A stretch of DNA of 28,213 bases from a virus, in IMG/VR virus record IMGVR_UViG_3300005529_000780, positions 1 to 28,213 of that record; one strand, 5' to 3'. Under the pieces are notes generated by a model that was given only the letters and a program-made list of their open reading frames with translations, had not been told where the DNA came from and did no database searches. Below are positions 15,847 to 22,420 of the stretch, piece by piece. The position numbers were made by a program, and so were the translations under genes. Every line of letters begins with the position of its first letter. Position 1 is the stretch's first letter.

Positions 15847-16116
15847 TCACGCGAGACCCTCCAGCGCAAGGTGGTCGCGGCCTGCCTTGGTGATGCGGTA
15901 GCCGCTGTTCTCGGGCGAAATCTTTTTTTCCTCGCGGGCGACCATGCCGGCGTCGATCAAGTATTGCAGCTCGGCCTTGACCTCCTCCTCGGTGACGTTG
16001 TGGCCGCTCTGGCGCACGCCGATCCGCAGCGTCGCCACGGCGGGCCGGTAATTGCCGGAGGCTTCGAGCGCGATCAACAATGCGCCGCGCAGGAGTTCAC
16101 GCTGGGCCGCGTTCAT
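15847..16116 (-). CDS. Small winged-helix protein (VpaChn25_0724-like)
   Basis: This 89-residue protein has a helix MNAAQRELLRGALLIALEAS, then NVTEEEVKAELQYLIDAGMV as the recognition helix region, a wing, and GYRITKAGRDHLALE. It fits the VpaChn25_0724-type winged-helix proteins found between DUF2730 and small terminase genes in Mu-like phages. It shares its stop/start bases with both neighbours. A close-length paralogue lies at 392-658. DNA binding is inferred from the fold; its job in packaging is not known. Confidence 0.65.
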   Translation of the reverse strand: MNAAQRELLRGALLIALEASGNYRPAVATLRIGVRQSGHNVTEEEVKAELQYLIDAGMVAREEKKISPENSGYRITKAGRDHLALEGLA

Positions 16117-16610
16117 TATTCCTTCCTCCTCACGAGAGTCATCAAGTTTTGCTCCATGCGGGCGAGCATTTGCGTGTGCGTCTCGGTGGTGGCGCGCAGT
16201 GCGGCGACGGATTCTTTCGTGGCGGTGAGATGCTCGTGCAGGCCGCCGATGGATTTACTGCGCTTGCCGTCGAGGCTGTGGAATTGGTCCTCGATCTTTT
16301 TACCGAGCTCGTTTTGCACTTTGCTCAGCTCCTCCTTGGTCGCGCAGCCGATGACCTTATTTTCGAGCTCGCTTAAATCGACCTGCTTGGCGAGCAATGC
16401 GATCTCCTCGCCGATCGGCGGTTTGCGGTCGAAAAAGAGCTTCTTGACGATGAGCGCGGCCCCCAGCAGCCACACGGCGCATTCGAGCCACGGCTTGATC
16501 GTATCCGGCGGTGCCTCGGCGACGACGACCGGGAACGCCGGCCACGCTTCCCCAAACGTGGCCGGCACCCCAAACCCAATGGCAAAGAACGCCACCAGGA
16601 GTAAAAGCAT
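16116..16610 (-). CDS. Membrane-anchored coiled-coil protein (DUF2730-like)
   Basis: This 164-residue protein has a hydrophobic N-terminus MLLLLVAFFAIGFGV, a second membrane segment WLECAVWLLGAALIV at about residues 43-58, then KPPIGEEIALLAKQVDLSEL and a long coiled coil to LMARME-type heptads. DUF2730-type proteins occupy this place before the terminase genes in Mu-like phages. The ATG at 16610 is supplied by the last unit of heptad repeat element 2 and has no Shine-Dalgarno. A longer start at 16745 would translate the whole repeat and is less likely. It is paralogous in architecture to 648-1040. Confidence 0.6.
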   Translation of the reverse strand: MLLLLVAFFAIGFGVPATFGEAWPAFPVVVAEAPPDTIKPWLECAVWLLGAALIVKKLFFDRKPPIGEEIALLAKQVDLSELENKVIGCATKEELSKVQNELGKKIEDQFHSLDGKRSKSIGGLHEHLTATKESVAALRATTETHTQMLARMEQNLMTLVRRKE

Positions 16611-16745
16611 TGCTGATTGCTGATTGCCAGCCGAGCGAAGCGAGACGCCTTGGTGACATGGGGCAATTGCCAATTTGCCGGCCTTGTTTCCGCTGCGGCG
16701 CAGCCGCGATGCTTTCCCAATTAGCAATCGTAAATCAGCAATCAT
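16609..16745 (-). repeat. Heptad inverted-repeat element 2
   Basis: Heptads ATTGCTG, ATTGCTG and ATTGCCA at 16609-16629 face CAATTAG, CAATCGT, AAATCAG and CAATCAT units at 16718-16745. The interior is longer than in element 1 and adds GAGCGAAGCGAG and an internal CAATTGCCAATTTGCC unit. The core CGGCGCAGCCGCGATGC at 16696-16712 is identical to that of element 1. The element supplies both the stop codon of the upstream gene and the ATG of the downstream gene. It fills a 131-bp gap, the largest in the late operon. Confidence 0.75.
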
Positions 16746-16951
16746 AAATTCTCCTCTCCCTCCGCGAGCATCCCGGCGAAGAGCGATTCGGTGACGGTCT
16801 GGATTTCAATGCCGCGCCCGCTGATGGCCTTGGCGGGGTCGCTTTCCGCGCCGGGGAGTTCAAACTCCGCGTCGAAATCGACCTGCGCCTGCCGGTGCTC
16901 GTAGATTTGCCCCGTCTCTCTGTAATAAGTAACCGTGGCGATGATCCTCAT
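16742..16951 (-). CDS. Small hypothetical protein after endolysin
   Basis: This 69-residue protein begins MRIIATVTYYRETGQIYEHR, with a beta-rich N-terminal half and an acidic helical tail ending LFAGMLAEGEENL. Its ATG overlaps the endolysin stop (ATGA), and its stop lies inside heptad repeat element 2, so the repeat may have trimmed or replaced its original end. No membrane segment is present. I do not recognise it. By position it could modulate lysis or be a leftover between modules. Confidence 0.5.
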   Translation of the reverse strand: MRIIATVTYYRETGQIYEHRQAQVDFDAEFELPGAESDPAKAISGRGIEIQTVTESLFAGMLAEGEENL

Positions 16952-17514
16952 GCTGCCTGCGCCTCCACGCTCAGGCGGATGAATGCGACCACGTTTAAAA
17001 AGCCGCGCATCTTCGCAGCGACCTCGCCGCCGTCGCGCTGGCTGCCGTCGGCGTTGCGCGGGCCGCTGGTGTTGCCCTCGACCGTCGGGAAGCCGAGCTG
17101 CTGCGGGCCGCTGAAGGTTCTGCCGGTGACGATGCCGATGTGGTGCCCGGTGGGAAATTGAAACGCGACGATGTCGCCCGCCTGCAGCTCCACCGGCTGC
17201 GGCACGTCCTTTTTGTAAAAAATGTATTGGTTCGTTTCCTTCGCCCAGCTCACAAACTCCGCGACGCTCGCCATCGTGGGCCGCAGGCTCGGCGGGAAGG
17301 AGAGCACGCCGGGATGCGTTTTTAGAAACTGCTCGATGCACCAGACCACGAACGCGCAGCACCACGGGTAGCCATCGCGCACGGACGCCGGGGCGCCGAG
17401 CTTGGTTGCTTTTTGGTAGGCGACAATCTGCGAGCCGGTGTTGCTGTCGCCATCCTCGTGATGGCCGATCTGCGACTCCGCGATTTCCGCAAGGTCCGCG
17501 AGCGGGTTGATCAT
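16948..17514 (-). CDS. Endolysin, CHAP/NlpC-P60-like amidohydrolase
   Basis: This 188-residue protein has a papain-like core. The nucleophile is Cys52 or Cys53 in YPWCCAFVVWC, the His is at 124/125 in PTGHHIGIVTG, and a polar third residue lies in EGNTSG (about 146-151). This spacing fits the CHAP-type/TIGR02594 endolysins that cleave peptidoglycan peptide bonds. No signal peptide is present, so export needs a holin, and candidates lie on either side (17511-17705 and 18471-18857). The N-terminal 45 residues include LAEIAESQIGHHEDGD, typical of the family start. Both ends overlap neighbouring genes by 4 nt. Confidence 0.75.
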   Translation of the reverse strand: MINPLADLAEIAESQIGHHEDGDSNTGSQIVAYQKATKLGAPASVRDGYPWCCAFVVWCIEQFLKTHPGVLSFPPSLRPTMASVAEFVSWAKETNQYIFYKKDVPQPVELQAGDIVAFQFPTGHHIGIVTGRTFSGPQQLGFPTVEGNTSGPRNADGSQRDGGEVAAKMRGFLNVVAFIRLSVEAQAA

Positions 17515-17705
17515 TTGTAGTAAGCGTCCCCCGCGTCGTCGTTCTCGCCGCTCTCAACATCGGATGGATTGGGCATGAACCAGACGATCGCGATCACCGC
17601 GATGACCACCGCCATGAAAAGAATCGGGAACGTCCAAAACAGCGCCACCAACAGCACGAAAAGCGCGCTCAGGATGATCAGGGCTGAAATGGTGCTGAGT
17701 TTCAT
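17511..17705 (-). CDS. Small two-segment membrane protein (holin candidate)
   Basis: This 64-residue protein starts MKLSTISALIILSALFVLLV. It has two closely spaced transmembrane stretches (about residues 5-24 and 26-47), then an acidic, Asp/Glu-rich tail ending GDAYYK. It sits immediately upstream of the endolysin with an ATGA overlap, the usual place for a holin. The 22 nt before its ATG (17706-17727) contain a CCACCAAAAACCAAA tract and no Shine-Dalgarno. Two membrane segments with a charged C-terminus fit a small class II holin, but no family motif confirms this. Confidence 0.6.
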   Translation of the reverse strand: MKLSTISALIILSALFVLLVALFWTFPILFMAVVIAVIAIVWFMPNPSDVESGENDDAGDAYYK

Positions 17706-17727
17706 TTTGGTTTTTGGTGGAAATGGG

Positions 17728-18216
17728 CTACGGCACCGAGATGGCATCGCCGGCATTCGGCCCCGCCGTCTGCAAGCCTTTTGCGATCGCGTCGAGCACC
17801 GCCTTTGCCTCGGTGGGTGTTTTCGGGTTGGCGCTGGCGTAGGTGTCGGCCAGCTGCGCGCCGAGTTCCGCCCAGTGCGGTTTGTTCGGCGTATTGATTG
17901 CCACCAGGTTGCGCACGTCGTCGGCGGTGAGCAGGATCGGGATTTGAGCGTAAAAAGCTCCGCCGAGCGCCTGCGTGAAATTCCATTTTTTCTGCTGGTC
18001 GAATAGCGATGTGCCGAGGTTAAAAATGCCGCCTTCCACGATGCTCACCGTCTTTTTAAACGCGTAATCTTCGTTCGCGGAAATTTGCGCCTTTGCTTTT
18101 TCAGTCAGCACCACGCGCTTTTTCCCGTTGGCGTCGGTGATGGTATGGCAGCCAGTGAGAAGGCTCGACGCGGAGACCGCGGCGAGGATGAGGAGAGTGG
18201 GTATTTTGTGTTTCAT
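17728..18216 (-). CDS. Phage lipoprotein with lipobox, lysis region
   Basis: This 162-residue protein begins MKHKIPTLLILAAVSASS, followed by the lipobox LLTGC (Cys at about residue 22), so it is a likely lipoprotein processed by signal peptidase II. The mature part has a helical pattern (KAKAQISANEDYAFKKT, FNLGTSLFDQQKKW) and ends KGLQTAGPNAGDAISVP. It lies among the lysis genes, so it may be an outer-membrane spanin subunit, although at 162 residues it is long for Rz1. The gap before its ATG (18217-18238) consists only of A and C. Confidence 0.65.
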   Translation of the reverse strand: MKHKIPTLLILAAVSASSLLTGCHTITDANGKKRVVLTEKAKAQISANEDYAFKKTVSIVEGGIFNLGTSLFDQQKKWNFTQALGGAFYAQIPILLTADDVRNLVAINTPNKPHWAELGAQLADTYASANPKTPTEAKAVLDAIAKGLQTAGPNAGDAISVP

Positions 18217-18238
18217 TTTTTTGGGTTTGGTTTTGTGT

Positions 18239-18481
18239 TTAAACGGTTGCCGCTTCGCTGAGCGGGATGGCAAAAAAGCGGCGGGCGAAAGCGGCGCGTT
18301 CGTCGAGCCGCTCGAGCAGGAGATCGGCGAGGCTCTGCGGCTTTGGCGCGAGCAATGGCCGGAGCGATTCGCCGGTGGCGACCAGGCGGATTTTATTGCG
18401 CAGCCGCGAGCGGGTGAGCGGACAAGTGGTGTTCACGATTTCAAAGCGCAGGCCGTTCTCGGTGACGATCTCACTGGCCAT
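18239..18481 (-). CDS. Small hypothetical protein in lysis region
   Basis: This 80-residue protein from MASEIVTENGLRFEIVNTT has a short beta-rich start and a strongly basic middle (LTRSRLRNKIRL). A Leu/Arg-rich helix follows (SLADLLLERLDERAAFARRF) before the end at PLSEAATV. Its start overlaps the end of the holin-like gene by 11 nt. It has no signal or membrane segment and I do not recognise a family. Upstream starts as far as 18508 are possible but less favoured. Confidence 0.5.
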   Translation of the reverse strand: MASEIVTENGLRFEIVNTTCPLTRSRLRNKIRLVATGESLRPLLAPKPQSLADLLLERLDERAAFARRFFAIPLSEAATV

Positions 18482-18857
18482 TGGCCGGCGGGGTTGAGGT
18501 GGCGGCATCGAGCGCCTTCGCTATGCTCTCGCTTTTGAACGACTGGCGAATCGCCTGGTAAATGATCGGCGCGAGCGCATCGATCACCGCCGCGTAATGC
18601 TGCGGCAAGTGCCCGGTGATCGCGCCCGCGTTGAGCAGGAGCAGCGCGAGCAGTGTGATCCAAAATTCCGATGTGCGAAAACCGCTTTTAAACAACGCCG
18701 CCATCAGCTCCGGCGGGAGGTTGAGCGCGGGCTGGTTGGGCTTGTCTTGAACTGCGGATTCCGTTATTCCGTTGGCGACGGGGGAAACCGGGGCGGCTGT
18801 CGTAGTTGGGGCGTTGTCTGGCACGGGGGCGACAATGCCCGCAAACCCGCACCGCAA
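18471..18857 (-). CDS. Holin-like membrane protein (first copy)
   Basis: Up to 128 residues from a TTG at 18857. The start is uncertain: an internal ATG at PELMAALFKSGFR, with GGAG close by, would give a shorter product that aligns better with the copy at the left edge. The shared core is RTSEFWITLLALLLLNAGAI, one membrane segment, then a second weaker segment AAVIDALAPIIYQAI. A charged tail ends TSTPPANGQ. The Pro/Thr-rich N-terminal 50 residues would be an added linker. It lies in the lysis cassette, so a holin or antiholin role is likely but unproven. Confidence 0.55.
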   Translation of the reverse strand: MRCGFAGIVAPVPDNAPTTTAAPVSPVANGITESAVQDKPNQPALNLPPELMAALFKSGFRTSEFWITLLALLLLNAGAITGHLPQHYAAVIDALAPIIYQAIRQSFKSESIAKALDAATSTPPANGQ

Positions 18858-18893
18858 ACCATAGCTACGCTGGACTCAAATAACTCGATGGAA

Positions 18894-19094
18894 TTATTTT
18901 TGGCGAAAAAGCGCACACAGCGCCAGAATCAGCGCCAGCAGCAGCAAAAAGATGATTTGTGAAATGCGAGCTGCACGCGGTTCGCGCAATTCCCTCCGCA
19001 GCGCACGCTGCATTTTGCGCGGGAGCGACTCGAACACTTCATTGACCTCGCGCTCGCCCGGAGTGAGCGACTCCCAATTTTTTCGCCGTTTCAA
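18894..19094 (-). CDS. Tail-anchored small membrane protein with LTPGE motif
   Basis: A TTG at 19094 overlaps the preceding stop (TTGA), giving 66 residues; a GTG at 19130 would add 12. The soluble part contains LTPGEREVNEVFESLPRKMQ, which repeats the C-terminal motif of the gpF-like protein (LTPGEQEVNDVFARL). A single membrane segment, IIFLLLLALILALCALF, follows near the C-terminus, ending RQK. It is therefore a C-terminally anchored protein with a head-protein-like motif. Its place between the spanin-like and holin-like genes suggests lysis or head-membrane contact. Confidence 0.55.
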   Translation of the reverse strand: MKRRKNWESLTPGEREVNEVFESLPRKMQRALRRELREPRAARISQIIFLLLLALILALCALFRQK

Positions 19095-19528
19095 TGACGC
19101 GCAAACGGGCCATGATCCTGCCACATCCACGAGCCCGGCTGCGGCGTCGGCGCGGGTGCCGACGGTTCCTCGGGCTTATCACGCTCGGCGATCAACTCCG
19201 CGCGCGATTTGGCGAGCTGGTCGCGGTTTGCCTTGGCCGATGTTTTCAATGCGAGCTCGGTTTGCGACAGCGCGAGTCCGAATGGCTTGTGCGAGAGCAG
19301 ATCGATCAACGCTTCATCCGCCGCCGTCATTTCCTCCTGGATGCGCAGCACGCGCTCGTAGCTGAAAAACTCCCTCGTGCCTTCCGCCTCCAGTTCGTCG
19401 AAACCGGTCACGACGCGGCTGCGATTTTTCTCCACGTCCTCTTTCCATCCGGCGACTTGATTTTGCACTTTGAAATAAACCGCGAGGCCAAGCGCCACCG
19501 CGACCACTGCAACGATGAGGTTTTTCAT
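19091..19528 (-). CDS. Spanin-like (Rz-type) membrane coiled-coil protein
   Basis: This 145-residue protein has an N-terminal anchor MKNLIVAVVAVALGLAVYF, then a long charged coiled coil (KEDVEKNRSRVVTGFDELEA to LAKSRAELIAERD). A Pro-rich C-terminus PEEPSAPAPTPQPGS ends WMWQDHGPFARH. This is the topology of inner-membrane spanins (Rz). It starts 4 nt after the repressor stop, so it is the first late gene after the repressor. No nested Rz1 frame was recognised; the lipoprotein at 17728-18216 could be its partner. Confidence 0.55.
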   Translation of the reverse strand: MKNLIVAVVAVALGLAVYFKVQNQVAGWKEDVEKNRSRVVTGFDELEAEGTREFFSYERVLRIQEEMTAADEALIDLLSHKPFGLALSQTELALKTSAKANRDQLAKSRAELIAERDKPEEPSAPAPTPQPGSWMWQDHGPFARH

Positions 19529-19532
19529 TGTT

Positions 19533-20384
19533 TTACATCTCCTTGATCAATTTTCGCACTGGATAAATCCAGACGAAGTCTTCGCCGCGCCGTTCGATCG
19601 GCGCGTATTTCGGATTAAAACTGATGAGGCGGATCAGCGGCGCCTGCGGATCAATGAGCTGATACATTTTGCAGACGACGCCTTCGTTGCGCAGGCGCGC
19701 CACCACTACTTTCCCCTCGCGCGGCTGGTCGCTCCGCGCGCAGACGACGACATCGCCCGGCTCGATCTTGTCGATCATCGAGTCGCCCTCGATGCGGATC
19801 GCGATCGCTTTCGGGTCGTCGATCTCCACACTCACGAGATTTTCAAAATCGGAGATCTCATCGAAGTCGACGATTGCGCCGGCCTGCGCATAACCGACCA
19901 GCGGAATTTTGCGCACTTTGTTGAGGCGTGGTTCGTCGCCGAGCCGCGGGCGCTGCGCATTGACCGGCGTGGGAAATGGAGCGCGCGCCGAGATGACTCC
20001 CGCTTTGTTTAACAGCTTTTTCTCAATCGCTTTTTCGCCCCGTCGCATTTGCCGCAGCTCATCGACTGCGATTTTCAGCCGTGCTGAAAACTCCTCCTCG
20101 GTCAATCCGCTCGCCGCGATGTAATTTTCAAAACGCTGCCTCGGGTCGAATGACTCCGCGTGCTCGGAAACGACGCTGCTGCTGACTTGTTCGCGCGGCG
20201 ACGCGCTCACTATTTCGCGCTCGATCATTTCGAGTTGTTTTACAAAACGCGGGCCCGGCTCTCTCTCGCCCGCCTCGATCGCGGCGATGTAATTGCGGTC
20301 GTAAAGCATGCGCAACGCAAAGGCCGATTTTGAAAGACCTAGCTTTTCTCGGGCTGTTTTTGTTCTTTGCGAAATAGTTCGCAT
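19533..20384 (-). CDS. Repressor: XRE helix-turn-helix plus S24 LexA/CI-type autoprotease
   Basis: This 283-residue protein has an XRE-type helix-turn-helix at residues 8-55 (TAREKLGLSKSAFALRM, NYIAAIEAGE). A second helix-turn-helix-like segment at about 85-130 (ASGLTEEEFSARLKI, DELRQMRRGEKAI) is unusual. The S24 domain shows a cleavage site Ala168-Gly169 (YAQAG), nucleophile Ser202 (GDSM) and Lys225 (GKVVVA), so it should be inactivated by RecA-stimulated self-cleavage after DNA damage. It is divergent from the Ner-like gene across a 67-bp switch and is the prophage immunity repressor. It is followed by lysis genes after only 4 nt. Confidence 0.85.
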   Translation of the reverse strand: MRTISQRTKTAREKLGLSKSAFALRMLYDRNYIAAIEAGEREPGPRFVKQLEMIEREIVSASPREQVSSSVVSEHAESFDPRQRFENYIAASGLTEEEFSARLKIAVDELRQMRRGEKAIEKKLLNKAGVISARAPFPTPVNAQRPRLGDEPRLNKVRKIPLVGYAQAGAIVDFDEISDFENLVSVEIDDPKAIAIRIEGDSMIDKIEPGDVVVCARSDQPREGKVVVARLRNEGVVCKMYQLIDPQAPLIRLISFNPKYAPIERRGEDFVWIYPVRKLIKEM

Positions 20385-20391
20385 TTTTTCG

Positions 20392-20419
20392 TTGACGACT
20401 TTTTTGCAGTTGCTAATTT
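20392..20419 (+). promoter_or_regulatory. Predicted early promoter
   Basis: TTGACG at 20392-20397 and TAATTT at 20414-20419 are spaced by 16 bp and lie upstream of the Ner-like gene. The -10 hexamer is inside the predicted operator, so repressor binding would block early transcription. The assignment is by consensus only. Confidence 0.5.
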
Positions 20420-20448
20420 GTTAGCAGTTGCACGTTTCTTTTGCTAAC
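20411..20448. promoter_or_regulatory. Predicted repressor/Ner operator
   Basis: A perfect inverted repeat TGCTAA-tttg-TTAGCA spans 20411-20426, and a third half-site TGCTAAC lies at 20442-20448. The half-site spacing and location between divergent repressor and Ner-like genes fit a phage switch operator. It overlaps the predicted early -10 box. Confidence 0.6.
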
Positions 20449-20451
20449 CTC

Positions 20452-20652
20452 ATGCAGACTAGTTCACAAGACAATTTTACAATCGAAGCCAAAAAACGGT
20501 TGATCGACCTACGCCTCTCGGTGACCGGGCTGGCGATCGAATTAGGCTTTGCGCGCAACACCGTGAGCATGGCGCTGAATCACCCGGTGCTGCCGACCGT
20601 GCGCCGAAAGATCGCGCAGCGCCTGAAGCTCAAACATGGAGCCGCGCGATGA
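20452..20652 (+). CDS. Ner-like small helix-turn-helix regulator
   Basis: This 66-residue protein starts at the ATG at 20452 (MQTSSQDNFTIEAKKRLIDL); an upstream TTG at 20428 would place the start inside the operator. The helix-turn-helix is at about residues 22-45 (LSVTGLAIELGFARNTVSMA), with a basic C-terminus QRLKLKHGAAR. Its size, divergent orientation to the repressor and place as first early gene match Mu Ner, which lowers early and repressor transcription. It has no clear Shine-Dalgarno and may be initiated on a short leader. It overlaps the next gene by 4 nt. Confidence 0.7.
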   Translation: MQTSSQDNFTIEAKKRLIDLRLSVTGLAIELGFARNTVSMALNHPVLPTVRRKIAQRLKLKHGAAR

Positions 20653-20855
20653 AACGCCGCGAACTACTCCGCAAACTCGCACAGCGCGGCACGCTGGAAA
20701 TGGAAGGACTCCCGCTTTCCGAGCAGGCCGATTTGCACGAGGCCGCTTCGTTTTTGTTGACCGGCGATGAGCGCGAGCAGGCGCGCCTCACCGCCTTCAC
20801 GCTGCGGCAGGCAGAACGGCATCAACTCAAGTTTCAGGAGCTTCTGAGCAAATGA
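20649..20855 (+). CDS. Small hypothetical early protein
   Basis: This 68-residue protein is all helical and highly charged: MKRRELLRKLAQRGTLEMEG, then SEQADLHEAASFLLTGDERE and FTLRQAERHQLKFQELL. Both ends overlap neighbours by 4 nt. No known motif is seen. It could be a small DNA- or host-factor-binding early protein. The reading frame is supported by coupling to both neighbours. Confidence 0.55.
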   Translation: MKRRELLRKLAQRGTLEMEGLPLSEQADLHEAASFLLTGDEREQARLTAFTLRQAERHQLKFQELLSK

Positions 20856-21271
20856 CTGTCGCCGCAGCCAATCCCAAAGCCCGGCCACAGCCGAAAAGGC
20901 GGCCACGTTACACCGGACCGGTATTGCAGCGCTGGAAGCTGGATGCCGCCGCGCAAGGCTGGTTCGATTTTTTGGTGCCTTACAAGTCGGAGGTGATCTC
21001 GCCGGTGCAATGCGCGAAATCGCTCGGGCGCGACGTGCAGCATGTTTATTCGCTCATCGAGCGCGGGAAACTGGAGGCGCACGGGGTGCCGGGCCGCGAC
21101 GTGCAGCGCTACCGCATCACGCGCCGCTCGCTGGTGCTCTACATGGCCGAGAGCGCGAACTACTCGCCCAACGACCTCGTGGATCGCCTGGTCGATGTCG
21201 CCGCCACGCTCACCGACGCGCAGTGCGCGCTCTTCGAGCAAAAGCTCCGCGCCCGGAGGATCAAGCTGTGA
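20852..21271 (+). CDS. Excisionase-like DNA-binding protein (HTH_17-type)
   Basis: This 139-residue protein has a basic, Pro-rich N-terminus (about 1-22). A MerR/excisionase-type fold follows at about 50-105: SPVQCAKSLGRDVQHVYSLI, ERGKLEAHG and YRITRRSLVLYMAE form the helix-turn-helix and wing. The C-terminal helix ALFEQKLRARRIKL is basic. It sits third in the early operon, before the transposase genes. Such proteins bend or bind DNA; whether it acts on the phage ends or on promoters cannot be told. Confidence 0.6.
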   Translation: MTVAAANPKARPQPKRRPRYTGPVLQRWKLDAAAQGWFDFLVPYKSEVISPVQCAKSLGRDVQHVYSLIERGKLEAHGVPGRDVQRYRITRRSLVLYMAESANYSPNDLVDRLVDVAATLTDAQCALFEQKLRARRIKL

Positions 21272-21486
21272 CGACCACTCAAAACGAACTCCACGCCTCG
21301 ACGCGAATGGTTGAGCTTCGCCGCACTCAGCACTACAGCAACCGCAACTGGTCGATGTCGTTTAGATGTCCTGTTTGCGGACAGGAAAAGCGCCAAAATC
21401 TAAACCGGCTTGGAAAAAGGAAGATGGTTTGCAACGGCATTATTTCCGGCCCGACAGTTTTTAATCCTGGAAAGGCGACGCAATGA
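21268..21486 (+). CDS. Small zinc-ribbon-like early protein
   Basis: This 72-residue protein starts from a GTG at 21268 that overlaps the previous stop (GTGA), with GGAGG 8 nt upstream; this start was chosen over the much longer open frame. It has FRCPVCGQEK and a later single Cys (KMVCNG), which looks like an incomplete zinc-ribbon, with a basic linker NLNRLGKRK between. Its N-terminus is STRMVELRRTQHYSN. Function is unknown; nucleic-acid binding is plausible. Confidence 0.55.
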   Translation: MTTTQNELHASTRMVELRRTQHYSNRNWSMSFRCPVCGQEKRQNLNRLGKRKMVCNGIISGPTVFNPGKATQ

Positions 21487-21656
21487 AACCGTCCGTCGAT
21501 CCCGAGATTTTTTACACCACGGTGGAATCGGTCCACACCCGCGACCTCTTCGAGTTTGCCGGCATGGAATGCGTGATGCCGGTGATCGAGCACCGCACCA
21601 CCACCCCGCTGCGCGACGACGGCTCCTGCCACCTCAGTTTCCATTCCCTCTCCTAG
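21483..21656 (+). CDS. Small hypothetical early protein, 57 residues
   Basis: This short frame begins MKPSVDPEIFYTTVESVHTR, contains EFAGMECVMPVIEHRTTTPL and ends SCHLSFHSLS. Its ATG overlaps the previous stop and its stop lies 2 nt before the next gene, so it is well placed in the operon. Two Cys and several His residues could bind metal. No family is recognised. Confidence 0.5.
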   Translation: MKPSVDPEIFYTTVESVHTRDLFEFAGMECVMPVIEHRTTTPLRDDGSCHLSFHSLS

Positions 21657-21658
21657 CA

Positions 21659-22420
21659 ATGAAAAAAGCCAAAACCGTAGAAGTCGAAGTCATCACCTCT
21701 GAGCCGGATCAAAAGACGCTGGCAAAGCTCGCGCCTGAGATCGAGAAGCGGGAAAAATCGATGCTCCGCAAGGGGATCGATTTCAAATACGAAGTCGTCG
21801 CGCTCGGGCTTCTCTACAAAAAAGCGCAGGTGGCGTTTCGCTGCGACCCCGGCTATATGGCGCTCTCGTCAGGTGGAAACGTTTCCACCTCAAATAATGG
21901 GCAGGAGGATGGTTTCTACGCGTGGTGCGCGGCGCGAATGAAAGCGCCTTACGAGACGCCGGAGGAACGCAAAAAGTTTCGCAACAATGCGCGTTCGATC
22001 CGCAACTACATGATCGCCTGCGAGAATGCCGGTTTAACAAGTGAAAGCACGCTGGCGGATGTGGCGGCGGCGAAAAAGAGACACATCCTGCACGACAAGA
22101 CTCTCACGGAGCTTTACCGGCTCAAGGACAAGACCGAGACAAAAGACAACGGCGACGGCGAAACCGCGCCCAACCTCCACGCCGACGTGCTGGCCGATCT
22201 CGCCTCCGTGTGCGACTCGGTGCGGGCGCTGCGGGAGGATTTCAAGCCGGATGAGTTTGACACCGCGTGCAACACGCTGCGCGACACGCTCGCGGAAATG
22301 ACCGGCGAGGCGCTGGTGCATCGCGAGCATGGCGAAATCGTCGCGCACGAGGATGGCGCGTTTGCGCCCGTTGTCGGTGGTAAAAACGGCAGCGGTAAAA
22401 AACGGGGAGGACGCCGATGA
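21659..22420 (+). CDS. Early protein of unknown function upstream of transposase
   Basis: This 253-residue protein begins MKKAKTVEVEVITSEPDQKT. A helical region FKYEVVALGLLYKKAQVAF, then FYAWCAARMKA and KFRNNARSIRNYMIACENAG, distantly recalls DUF3102-type phage proteins; this is uncertain. The C-terminus is a helical segment (LADLASVCDSVRALREDFK) and a basic Gly/Lys tail. A 20-bp perfect palindrome lies inside the gene at 21871-21890, encoding GGNVST. It overlaps the transposase by 4 nt, so it may be translated with it. It may be a transposition or replication partner. Confidence 0.55.
   Translation: MKKAKTVEVEVITSEPDQKTLAKLAPEIEKREKSMLRKGIDFKYEVVALGLLYKKAQVAFRCDPGYMALSSGGNVSTSNNGQEDGFYAWCAARMKAPYETPEERKKFRNNARSIRNYMIACENAGLTSESTLADVAAAKKRHILHDKTLTELYRLKDKTETKDNGDGETAPNLHADVLADLASVCDSVRALREDFKPDEFDTACNTLRDTLAEMTGEALVHREHGEIVAHEDGAFAPVVGGKNGSGKKRGGRR
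21871..21890. other. 20-bp perfect palindrome inside an early gene
   Basis: AGGTGGAAACGTTTCCACCT is fully self-complementary with no spacer and encodes G-G-N-V-S-T in the gene's frame. It lies well inside coding sequence, not at a promoter. It may be a protein-binding site or an RNA/DNA hairpin. Its flanks (C on both sides) do not continue the symmetry. Confidence 0.75.

Noticed and set aside
15281-15850. Extension of the large terminase frame upstream to 15850
   Set aside because: It overlaps the full small terminase gene; the GTGA junction at 15280 with GGGAG upstream is a far better start.
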